The notes under the pieces: generated by a model
Databases searched by the model: none
What the model was told of the DNA's origin: nothing
The model's input: the letters and a program-made list of their open reading frames with translations, nothing else
DNA from: Alistipes sp. UBA943
Lineage (GTDB): Bacteria; Bacteroidota; Bacteroidia; Bacteroidales; Rikenellaceae
Length of the DNA stretch: 8,823 nt
Direction: 5' to 3'
Assembly (NCBI GenBank): GCA_002293345.1
Contig: DBDB01000031.1
Location: 13,652 to 22,474 of the forward strand
Program-made: the position numbers and the translations under genes
Shown here: piece by piece, positions 1-6,322 of the stretch
Layout: each line of letters begins with the position of its first letter
Position numbering within the stretch: the first letter of the stretch is position 1

Positions 1-395
1 AGGCCGTAGATCTCGTTGTTGAACAGCAAGACGTTGAGGTTGATGTTTCTCCGGATGGCATGTATGAAGTGGTTGCCGCCGATAGCCAGTGAATCACCGT
101 CGCCCGATGCAACCCACACGCTCAATTGGGGATTCGCCAGCTTGACGCCTGTGGCGATCGCGTTCGCGCGCCCGTGGATCGTGTGGAATCCGAAGGTCTT
201 CATGTAGTACGTGAACCGTGACGAGCAGCCGATGCCCGAGATGAATGTGAAGTTTTGACGCGGCGTGTTCGTGATCTCCGCGATCTCGGGAAGGGCCCGT
301 TGCACGGCGTTCAGAATCGCATGATCGCCGCATCCGGGGCACCACCGTACCTCCTGATCACTCTTGAAATCAGCGGGAGTATAGTTGTAAGCCAT
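1..395 (-). CDS. korB: 2-oxoacid (2-oxoglutarate):ferredoxin oxidoreductase, beta subunit, N-terminal part
   Basis: This is the thiamine-diphosphate-binding beta subunit of a cytoplasmic 2-oxoacid:ferredoxin oxidoreductase, which decarboxylates a 2-oxoacid (most likely 2-oxoglutarate) to the acyl-CoA and reduces ferredoxin. The window edge cuts the gene; 131 full codons are visible. Seen in sequence: RWCPGCGDH near residues 18-25 with Cys19 and Cys22, and Cys57 in GIGCSSR, which suit the iron-sulfur ligands of this family. The ThDP/Mg motif is GDGDS at 98-102 and ends in LLFNNEIYGL near 123-132. HGRANAIATGVKLANP (75-90) is also typical. The ATG is 6 bp after the korA stop, so the two genes are co-transcribed. 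No clear ribosome-binding site is visible. Substrate assignment is by family resemblance; the reaction class is secure. Confidence 0.93.
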   Translation of the reverse strand, partial: MAYNYTPADFKSDQEVRWCPGCGDHAILNAVQRALPEIAEITNTPRQNFTFISGIGCSSRFTYYMKTFGFHTIHGRANAIATGVKLANPQLSVWVASGDGDSLAIGGNHFIHAIRRNINLNVLLFNNEIYG

Positions 396-401
396 GATCG
401 G

Positions 402-2240
402 TTATTTTAAGAGTGAGTTAAATTGATCCGTGAGTTGTGCCACCGTGAAGGGAAGGCCCTCGCACTTGTTGTACGTGAGATAGTCGAACTGCGGCAGTTT
501 TGAGCGCAGATATGCCGTGAATTGTCCCTGATTGAGCTCGCAAACGACGATCTTCTTGAAACGTCCGAAGATCTCCTCCACACCGTGAGGAAGGGGATTG
601 ATGTAGTTGAAATGGCACAGCGATACCGATTTCTTTTCATCCCGCAATGCATCCACAGCCGTTTGCAGGTGGCCGCGCGTGCCGCCCCATCCGACGACCA
701 GCAGGTCGCCCGATGGATCCCCGTACACCTCCTGTACGGGGATAAAATCGGCAATTCTGCCGATTTTTGCGGCACGCGCGTCCACCATCAACTGGTGATT
801 CGCCGGATCGTTGGAAATGGAACCCTTCAGGGCATCCTTCTCCAGACCGCCGATGCGGTGCTCCAACCCCTCCTTGCCCGGGAAGGCCCAGGAACGTGCC
901 ATTTTGTCGTTGCGTTTATAGGGCATAAACGCATCCTCCGTACAAGTGTCGATGATCGGCGGTTTGATCGCAGGATAATCCTGCATCGAGGGAATCTTCC
1001 ACGGTTCAGAACCGTTGGCGATAAAGCCGTCCGAAAGTAAAATAACGGGTGTCATGTGTTCCAACGCGATGCGTCCCGCCTCGAACGCATAGTGAAAACA
1101 GTCGCTCGGCGACGATGCCGCCACGATCGCTACCGGTGACTCTCCGTTGCGTCCATACAGGGCCTCCATCAGGTCGCTCTGCTCCGTCTTGGTGGGCAAT
1201 CCCGTCGAGGGGCCGCCACGCTGTACGTCAACCACCACCAACGGCAGCTCCGTCATCACAGCCAGTCCCAAAGCCTCGGATTTTAGCGACAAGCCCGGTC
1301 CCGAAGTAGATGTGACCGCGAAATTACCCGCAAAAGCGGCACCGATCGCTGTGCAGATACCGGCAATCTCATCCTCCGCCTGCATCGTCTTCACACCCAG
1401 GTCCTTGCGTTTGGCCAGCTCCTCCAGAATTACCGTCGCCGGTGTGATCGGGTACGAGCCGCAGAACAGAGGCAGTCCGCTCTTTTCCGACACCGCGCAC
1501 AAGCCCCATGCCGCTGCCGTGTTGCCGTTGATCGAACGGTAGGTGCCGTGTTCCACATGCGTGGGTTGAGGGATCGCGTATGTGTTGGCAAACTGGTGTG
1601 TGTTCGCCGCATAGTTGTATCCCGCGTCGATGGCCAACTTGTTGGCTGTGGCGATGGCGGGGTTTTTCTTCGCGAATTTGGAGTCCAGATACTGTTTCGC
1701 ATGATCCTCCGGATAGTGAAACAGGTAGAAGCAGATCCCCAGTGCGAACATGTTCTTACACTTCACGATCGCCTTGTTGTCCAGTCCCGTGTCTGCCAGG
1801 GCCGATTGGGTCATCTGTGTGATCTTGGGCGTGACGACGTTGTAGTCCTGCAAATTCAACTCCGCGATCGGATCCAATGTCGCGAAACCCGCCTTGTGAA
1901 GCGTATCTTCCGAGATCGAATCGCCGTCCAGGATCACCGTCGCCGATGGTTTCAGCCACTTGCGGTTCGCCTTCAGCGCCGCGGGGTTCATTGCGACCAG
2001 TACGTCGCAAAAGTCTCCCGGGTTGAGCATCCGGTCGGCACCGAAGTGTACCTGGAATCCCGAAACCCCTGCCACAGTGTCGTGCGGAGCGCGAATTTCG
2101 GCCGGATAATCCGGGAATGTGGATATGCCGTTGCCTAACAGTGCGGCCGTATCCGAGAAAAGTGTACCGGTGAGTTGCATCCCGTCGCCCGAATCGCCCG
2201 AAAAGCGAATGACGACATCCTGTACCTGTGTTTGGGGCAT
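402..2240 (-). CDS. korA: 2-oxoacid (2-oxoglutarate):ferredoxin oxidoreductase, alpha subunit with fused gamma-type domain
   Basis: Partner of korB, 612 residues. The N-terminal part (about 1-190) is the gamma-type domain, shown by VVIRFSGDSGDGMQLTG (9-25) and FPDYPAEIRAP (42-52). The alpha (pyrimidine-binding) domain follows: GSYPITPATVILEEL (261-275), MQAEDEIAGICTAIGAA (286-302), STSGPGLSLKSEALG (311-325) and RGGPSTGLPTKTEQSD (341-356). The C-terminal domain includes VGWGGTRG (516-523) and NYINPLPHG (545-553). Domain order and length fit the fused gamma-alpha form usual in Bacteroidota. The frame is open to a TTG 21 nt upstream, but I chose the ATG at 2240: AGAGGA lies 6 nt before it, and the upstream promoter would leave almost no leader for the TTG. 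The fusion replaces a separate korC-type gene. Pyruvate or another 2-oxoacid is the alternative substrate. Confidence 0.94.
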   Translation of the reverse strand: MPQTQVQDVVIRFSGDSGDGMQLTGTLFSDTAALLGNGISTFPDYPAEIRAPHDTVAGVSGFQVHFGADRMLNPGDFCDVLVAMNPAALKANRKWLKPSATVILDGDSISEDTLHKAGFATLDPIAELNLQDYNVVTPKITQMTQSALADTGLDNKAIVKCKNMFALGICFYLFHYPEDHAKQYLDSKFAKKNPAIATANKLAIDAGYNYAANTHQFANTYAIPQPTHVEHGTYRSINGNTAAAWGLCAVSEKSGLPLFCGSYPITPATVILEELAKRKDLGVKTMQAEDEIAGICTAIGAAFAGNFAVTSTSGPGLSLKSEALGLAVMTELPLVVVDVQRGGPSTGLPTKTEQSDLMEALYGRNGESPVAIVAASSPSDCFHYAFEAGRIALEHMTPVILLSDGFIANGSEPWKIPSMQDYPAIKPPIIDTCTEDAFMPYKRNDKMARSWAFPGKEGLEHRIGGLEKDALKGSISNDPANHQLMVDARAAKIGRIADFIPVQEVYGDPSGDLLVVGWGGTRGHLQTAVDALRDEKKSVSLCHFNYINPLPHGVEEIFGRFKKIVVCELNQGQFTAYLRSKLPQFDYLTYNKCEGLPFTVAQLTDQFNSLLK

Positions 2241-2271
2241 GATTTCCTCTTGATTTAACAATTTGAAAACA

Positions 2272-2303
2272 CGAAGGTATGGAGAATAAAATGATTTGCC
2301 AAA
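2272..2303 (-). promoter_or_regulatory. Bacteroidota-type promoter for korAB
   Basis: Read on the minus strand, TTTG (2303-2300) is followed by exactly 20 nt and then TACCTTCG (2279-2272), one base from the Bacteroidota -7 consensus TAnnTTTG. Transcription would begin near 2267, giving a leader of about 27 nt before the korA ATG. The AGAGGA ribosome-binding site falls inside that leader. The position and spacing are seen; the activity is inferred. Confidence 0.62.
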
Positions 2304-2330
2304 TTAACCGTCAAGAATTCACTCCTCCCC

Positions 2331-2486
2331 GCCGCGGGGGATCGTACTGATACTGGCCAGTTGGTCGTTCAGACTGTCTTCGGGCACTACTGGTCCTCCC
2401 AAGCAGTTTCAGAGACATCTGGGTGGTGGTTCAACTTTGTTGCCAGTGGCGCGAACACGTCGCATACCAATGGCTTCGCCCACGCC
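2331..2486 (-). ncRNA. Candidate structured RNA, long rod-like hairpin, family not recognised
   Basis: This GC-rich block sits between AT-rich flanks and holds no convincing protein gene. Read on the minus strand it pairs end to end: 2484-2479 with 2338-2333; 2447-2442 (ACTGGC) with 2357-2352; 2440-2431 region AGTTG (2436-2432) with 2363-2359; 2421-2413 with 2379-2370 (one bulge); 2407-2399 with 2393-2386 (one bulge), closing a GAGGA loop. The outer stem and the next are separated by a large asymmetric bubble, about 31 nt against 13 nt, whose long side can form a small hairpin (2463-2451). Three of the pairs are G-U on the minus strand and would be A-C mismatches on the plus strand, which favours minus-strand transcription. 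A rod with a central bubble recalls 6S RNA, but I see no decisive 6S signature. True ends, promoter and terminator are not resolved. Confidence 0.42.
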
Positions 2487-2545
2487 TGGTCCCTTCGTTG
2501 TATAAAGATCTAATGTAGGGCAGAACAAAGCGGGGCGTAAATAAA

Positions 2546-2577
2546 TTTGCAATTACGATCCGCTTTCACTACATTTG
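2546..2577 (+). promoter_or_regulatory. Bacteroidota-type promoter for secDF
   Basis: TTTG at 2546-2549 is followed by 20 nt and TACATTTG at 2570-2577, a full match to the TTTG/TAnnTTTG promoter of Bacteroidota. Transcription would begin near 2583, leaving an AT-rich leader of about 30 nt without a Shine-Dalgarno sequence before the secDF ATG. AT-rich leaders of this kind are common in the phylum. Confidence 0.72.
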
Positions 2578-2612
2578 CACGCTTAGAATGTAATCAATAA
2601 GTATAATATATT

Positions 2613-5600
2613 ATGCAAGGAAAGGGATTTATTAAGTTGCTGGCCGTACTGTTGGTGCTGGCGTGTGTGTATCAATTGTCGTTTTCGTGCAAGGCGAAGC
2701 GTGTCGAGAAACAGGCCGCCGAGTATGCCGCCGCGGCCGCCGATCCGGCCGAAGCCGAACGGTATTACCTCGATTCGGTGCAGAATGAGACCGTCTACAA
2801 CCTCGGATTTATCTCCTTCACCTACAAACAGGTGAAGGAAAAAGAGATCAACCTCGGTCTCGACCTGAAGGGCGGTATGAACGTGATGCTCGAAGTGCAG
2901 GTCGAAGATGTGATCAAATCGTTGGCCGAAGACAATGCCGCTGATCCCGCCTTCGGACAGGCGCTCGCACGCGCCAATGAACAGATGCGTGCCGGGTCCA
3001 CAAGCTATATTGGCGACTTTGCGCGTGCGTATAAAGAGTTGAGTGGCGGTGCGCCCCTCGCACCCCTCTTCGTGAGTCCCGATCGAAGCGCCATCACGTT
3101 GGCAAGTACCGACGGTGAAGTGGAACGTTTCCTGCGTAACGAAACCGAATCGGCCATCGATGCGTCGTTCAATATCCTGCGCAGCCGTATCGACCATTTC
3201 GGCGTAACGCAGCCCAATATCCAGCGTTTGCCCAATTCGCACCGTATTCTCGTGGAGCTTCCGGGTGTCAAGGAGCCCGAACGTGTGCGTAAATTGTTGC
3301 AGGGTACCGCGTCGCTCGAGTTCTGGACGACTTACAATGCTGAAGAGTTGCAACAGAGTCTTTATGCCGCCGATCAGGCGTTGCGCGGCATGGAGTTGGA
3401 GGAGAATGCCGAAACTATCGAAGCGGCGGCGGCGACGTCCATGGACGTCGATCAACCTCAGCCCCATACTCAGGTAGGGGATAGTGACGGTGGTCTCGTG
3501 GCTGAGGTTGCCGCGGCGGATGCCGCGGACGCCGCCGCTTCAGAGACAGACTCGCTCGAAACACCTCAACCCGCCGCGTTCTCACGTACAGATAATCCCC
3601 TCTTCGCACGATTGAACCCCCAGATGGGTGGCGGTGCGATCGTGGGTGCCGTGGCGTTGAACGATACAGCGACCATCAATAAATACTTCCGTATGCCAGA
3701 GGTGCGTCAGGCGTTGCCGGCGGACGTAATGTTCAAATGGGACATCAAAGCCGACGCCAAGAATGCCAACCGTTTCTATCTCTACGCGTTGAAAGTCTCC
3801 ACGCCCGACGGTAAAGCTCCCCTCGATGGCGGGGTGATCACCGATGCTCGTGAGGCGTATAGCGAACGGGGTGCCACGGCTTCCGTGTCGATGACGATGA
3901 ACTCGGACGGTATCCGCGAATGGGCACGTCTGACGGGTGAAAACGTCGGCAAGAGCATCGCTATCGTGTTGGACGGGTATGTCTACTCCGCCCCCACGGT
4001 GCGTCAGAAGATCGAGGGCGGTAACTCGGAAATCTCGGGTGACTTCACCATCCAAGAGGCAAAAGACCTTGCGAACGTGCTGAAATCGGGTAAAGTGCCC
4101 GCTCCGGCTCGGATTATTCAAGATACTGTTGTGGGGCCGTCGCTCGGACAGGAGTCCATTAACTCCGGATTGCTGTCGTTCGTCATTGCGTTCTGCCTCG
4201 TGCTGCTCTACATGGGCATTTACTATAAAACCGCCGGATGGTTGGCCGACGTGGCGTTGCTGTTCAACGTGTTCCTGCTGATGGGTGTACTCGTGTCGTT
4301 CGGTGCCGTGCTCACCCTGCCCGGTATCGCCGGTATCGTCCTAACGATGGGTATGGCCGTCGATGCGAATGTGATCATTTACGAACGTATCAAAGAGGAA
4401 CTGCGTGCCGGTAAGGGACTCGGGGCCGCTGTCAAGGAGGGTTTCTCGAAGGCATACTCCGCCATCATCGACGGTAACCTTACCACGATCATCACCGGTA
4501 TCATTCTCTTTGTGTTCGGTAACGGCCCGGTACAAGGTTTTGCCACCACGTTGATCATCGGTATCCTGACGTCGTTCTTCAGTGCCGTGTTCGTGACACG
4601 TCTGCTCATCGACGGTATCGTGCGGCGTCGCGGTAAACTCAGCTTCTCGCGCAAATGGTCTGAACAAATGATGACGCGTGCCCGTTTCGACTTCATCGGG
4701 AAAGCAAAATGGGCGTATATCGTCATGGCGGCATTCATCGTGATCGCCGGAGTGTCGTTCGCCACGCGCGGTCTCAATATGGGTGCCGAATTCACCGGCG
4801 GACGTGCCTATGTGGTGCGGTTCGACAAGCCCGTCGATGCGGAGCAGGTGCGTGAGCGTCTCGATGCCGAATTCGCAGGCAAAGGTGACGCGGCGAACGT
4901 CAGCTTCGAGGTGAAACAGTATGGCGGGGAGGATCAGATGCGTATCGTGACACAGTACAAGTACAACGACACGTCCGATACGGCTACCGACGAGGTGGAT
5001 CATATCCTGTACGACGCCTTGAAACCGATGTACAGTTACGACCTGTCGTTCGATAACTTCCGCAACACACAAAATGACGTGAATGGTATCCTCACCGCCG
5101 ACATGGTAGGCCCGTCGATCGCCAAAGACATGACGTGGAGCGCCATCTGGGCTGTGCTGTTCTCACTCGTCGCGATCGGTCTCTACATCGCCTTGCGGTT
5201 CCGCAAGTGGTCCATGTCGCTCGGTGCCACAGCGGCGCTGGCTGTCAATGCGTTCTTTGTGATCGGTGTCTACTCGCTCCTCTATGGTGTGCTGCCGTTC
5301 AACCTCGAAATCAACCAGGCGTTCATCGCGGCCATCCTGACGATTATCGGTTACTCGATCAACGACACGGTGGTGGTATTCGACCGTATCCGTGAGTATC
5401 TCGGACTCTATCCGAAACGTGCGTTGCGTGAGAATGTGAACGCGGCACTGAACTCGACTCTCTCCCGTACGATCAATACCTCCGGTACGACACTCGTGAC
5501 GTTGCTGGCGATCCTGATCTTCGGCGGTGAGACGATTCGCGGATTTATTTTCGCGCTGGTCCTGGGTGTTGTGGTGGGTACGTTGTGCACGCTCTTTATT

Positions 5601-5648
5601 GCCACGCCGATGGCGTACAGCTTCATGCGCAAAAATAAATTGCGTTGA
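2613..5648 (+). CDS. secDF: Protein translocase subunits SecD and SecF fused (SecDF)
   Basis: Inner-membrane accessory of the SecYEG translocon that uses the proton gradient to pull exported proteins to the periplasm; 1011 residues, as expected for the fused form in Bacteroidota. SecD half: first membrane segment at about 5-24, INLGLDLKGGMNVMLEV (79-95), a large periplasmic region, then membrane segments from about 517 to 667. These contain GMAVDANVIIYERIKEEL (580-597) with the conserved membrane Asp584. SecF half: membrane segment at about 700-716, NMGAEFTGGRAYVVRF (722-737), and membrane segments from about 843 with GYSINDTVVVFDRIRE (913-928), where Asp918 is the second conserved membrane Asp. 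The start is the only ATG near the promoter. Residues about 262-328 are an Ala/Asp/Glu-rich low-complexity stretch that contains a DNA palindrome (listed separately). I recall this segment being variable in related SecDFs. Monocistronic or last before a hairpin terminator. Confidence 0.97.
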   Translation: MQGKGFIKLLAVLLVLACVYQLSFSCKAKRVEKQAAEYAAAAADPAEAERYYLDSVQNETVYNLGFISFTYKQVKEKEINLGLDLKGGMNVMLEVQVEDVIKSLAEDNAADPAFGQALARANEQMRAGSTSYIGDFARAYKELSGGAPLAPLFVSPDRSAITLASTDGEVERFLRNETESAIDASFNILRSRIDHFGVTQPNIQRLPNSHRILVELPGVKEPERVRKLLQGTASLEFWTTYNAEELQQSLYAADQALRGMELEENAETIEAAAATSMDVDQPQPHTQVGDSDGGLVAEVAAADAADAAASETDSLETPQPAAFSRTDNPLFARLNPQMGGGAIVGAVALNDTATINKYFRMPEVRQALPADVMFKWDIKADAKNANRFYLYALKVSTPDGKAPLDGGVITDAREAYSERGATASVSMTMNSDGIREWARLTGENVGKSIAIVLDGYVYSAPTVRQKIEGGNSEISGDFTIQEAKDLANVLKSGKVPAPARIIQDTVVGPSLGQESINSGLLSFVIAFCLVLLYMGIYYKTAGWLADVALLFNVFLLMGVLVSFGAVLTLPGIAGIVLTMGMAVDANVIIYERIKEELRAGKGLGAAVKEGFSKAYSAIIDGNLTTIITGIILFVFGNGPVQGFATTLIIGILTSFFSAVFVTRLLIDGIVRRRGKLSFSRKWSEQMMTRARFDFIGKAKWAYIVMAAFIVIAGVSFATRGLNMGAEFTGGRAYVVRFDKPVDAEQVRERLDAEFAGKGDAANVSFEVKQYGGEDQMRIVTQYKYNDTSDTATDEVDHILYDALKPMYSYDLSFDNFRNTQNDVNGILTADMVGPSIAKDMTWSAIWAVLFSLVAIGLYIALRFRKWSMSLGATAALAVNAFFVIGVYSLLYGVLPFNLEINQAFIAAILTIIGYSINDTVVVFDRIREYLGLYPKRALRENVNAALNSTLSRTINTSGTTLVTLLAILIFGGETIRGFIFALVLGVVVGTLCTLFIATPMAYSFMRKNKLR
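3420..3541 (+). repeat. Imperfect palindrome with cloverleaf pairing inside secDF
   Basis: Outer arms are a perfect 12-bp inverted repeat, GAAGCGGCGGCG (3420-3431) and CGCCGCCGCTTC (3530-3541). Inner arms are a perfect 11-bp inverted repeat, CAACCTCAGCC (3453-3463) and GGCTGAGGTTG (3500-3510). Both pairs share nearly the same centre, about 3481. The two gaps between the stems are each self-complementary: 3433-3450 is a perfect 18-bp palindrome, and 3511-3528 is CCGCGG, 6 nt, CCGCGG. The whole therefore pairs as a four-way junction. It is in frame and encodes about residues 270-310 of SecDF. Its length resembles the 124-128 bp palindromes downstream, but core similarity is weak (TACTCAGGTA against TACTCAGCGTA in the inverted core of the copy after secDF). 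Confidence 0.7.
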
Positions 5649-5650
5649 TA

Positions 5651-5748
5651 GCGGCCCTGATCCTGCCACCGGCTTGCCGGGCCCTCGGTCATGTACGCTG
5701 AGTACACTCCCTCGCTCCCGACTTCGACCGGTGTTGTCTGAGGACCAC
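5651..5748 (+). repeat. Palindromic repeat, copy 1, after secDF
   Basis: The core (5684-5717) reads CTCGGTCA, GTAC, GCTGA, GTAC, then CTCCCTCGCTC and matches the core of copy 2 at 30 of 34 positions. Around the same centre (about 5700) lie matching arms: CACCGG (5667-5672) with CCGGTG (5728-5733), and GCGGCCCT (5651-5658) with AGGACCAC (5741-5748), the latter pairing with two wobbles. A short side palindrome CCGGC-TT-GCCGG lies at 5669-5680. The element begins 3 nt after the secDF stop codon. With the hairpin at 5783 it accounts for nearly all of the secDF-ybbR gap. Confidence 0.68.
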
Positions 5749-5771
5749 TCTGAACACAATTTGGAAATAGG

Positions 5772-5802
5772 TTGTCGAATCCAAAAAAATCCCGTAACTT
5801 TA
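5772..5802 (+). promoter_or_regulatory. Possible promoter for the YbbR-like gene
   Basis: TTG at 5772-5774 is followed by 20 nt and TAACTTTA at 5795-5802, seven of eight positions of TAnnTTTG. Transcription would begin at about 5807-5810, at or next to the ATG at 5810, so the message would be leaderless or nearly so. The -7 element lies in the left arm and loop of the hairpin at 5783-5822. Confidence 0.45.
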
Positions 5803-5822
5803 CAGAGTTATGGGATTTTTTT
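5783..5822 (+). terminator. Intrinsic terminator-like hairpin, A7 and T7 flanked, overlapping the next start codon
   Basis: A 16-bp stem, AAAAAAATCCCGTAAC (5783-5798) against GTTATGGGATTTTTTT (5807-5822), with one G-U pair and an 8-nt loop (5799-5806). Because it has A's on the left and T's on the right it could end transcripts from either side. It is well placed to end the secDF message. Its right arm contains the ATG of the YbbR-like gene at 5810-5812. Confidence 0.7.
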
Positions 5823-6199
5823 CACGATTGAAACGTTCGTTTTCGCCGATGTTCCTGACGCTCCTCGCGGTGTCGGTGGTGCTGTGGTACATGGCCAAAC
5901 TGGGTCATGCCTATACGACTAACCTTCCTCTGAAACTCAATGTCGATGGAGAACGGTTTCAGGTCGAGTGTGTGGCTGAGGGATTGGGAACGAACCTGTT
6001 GAAATACCGGGTGACGAAACGTGGCACGGTGCGGATGTCGATTTCCGAGTTGCGTTACAAGCGGTTGTATGGCGAGGCTCAGGATTCGTTGCTGTTGGAT
6101 TCGGCATCCCTGCAAGGAGCTATATCATCCCACCTGAATGATGTGCGGATACTCTCCGTCGAGGGGGCGGTGCGGATCTTCGATCCCCGAAAAAGATGA
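5810..6199 (+). CDS. Short membrane-anchored YbbR-like (CdaR family) protein
   Basis: 129 residues: a basic N-terminus (SRLKRSF), one membrane segment at about 14-31 (MFLTLLAVSVVLWYMAKL), then a small extracytoplasmic domain. The stretch LPLKLNVDGERFQVECVAEG (39-58) is what I recognise as a YbbR-like repeat. Proteins of this family are single-pass with one or more such repeats; in Firmicutes the CdaR member regulates the c-di-AMP cyclase, but no cyclase gene is visible here, so the role is open. Bacteroides relatives, as I remember them, are much longer and also lie just before coaE. This one has a single repeat and may be a reduced form. The start is forced: a TAA lies in frame at 5795-5797 and the ATG at 5810 is the first start after it. 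That ATG lies in the right arm of a strong hairpin, which is unusual. Confidence 0.72.
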   Translation: MGFFSRLKRSFSPMFLTLLAVSVVLWYMAKLGHAYTTNLPLKLNVDGERFQVECVAEGLGTNLLKYRVTKRGTVRMSISELRYKRLYGEAQDSLLLDSASLQGAISSHLNDVRILSVEGAVRIFDPRKR

Positions 6200-6321
6200 T
6201 TTTTGATTTTATGGGGCAGATTTCGCACATCCTTGTCATTCACTCGGTCACGTACGTCGAGTACGCTCCCTCGCTCTCTCCGGCGCTCAATGCAAAATAT
6301 GCTCTCCTAAAATCAAAAATC
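6198..6321 (+). repeat. Palindromic repeat, copy 2, filling the ybbR-coaE gap
   Basis: Perfect 14-bp terminal inverted repeats: GATTTTTGATTTTA (6198-6211) and TAAAATCAAAAATC (6308-6321). The core (6243-6276) is CTCGGTCA, GTAC, GTCGA, GTAC, CTCCCTCGCTC, centred at about 6258, close to the centre of the arms (6259.5). Further matching words such as ATTTCGCA (left) and TGCAAAAT (right) lie between. The left end overlaps the last two bases of the upstream stop codon and the right end stops one base before the coaE ATG. I see no separate promoter in it. Confidence 0.82.
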
Positions 6322-6322
6322 A

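Noticed and set aside
2241..2261. Upstream TTG start for korA adding 7 residues
   Set aside because: The promoter predicts transcription starting only about 6 nt before it, while the ATG at 2240 has AGAGGA at good spacing.
2352..2361. ACTGGCCAGT palindrome as an operator for korA
   Set aside because: Its left half is used by a longer-range stem of the RNA candidate, and it lies well upstream of the korA promoter.
2319..2387. A 22-codon minus-strand frame with GTG start and GGAGG 7 nt upstream, between korA and secDF
   Set aside because: The GGAGG-like motif is in the terminal loop and the frame runs along one side of the rod-shaped structure, so it is better explained as part of a structured RNA. 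No family resemblance.
2331..2486. Cobalamin riboswitch, suggested by GCCCGAAGAC and GCCACTG on the minus strand
   Set aside because: The 5' half of the riboswitch consensus is absent, the words fall in the wrong structural places, the korA promoter lies downstream of it, and the downstream gene is not a B12 gene.
2583..3467. 294-residue minus-strand open frame opposite secDF
   Set aside because: It lies opposite a clear secDF with conserved motifs, crosses the secDF promoter leader, and has no family features.
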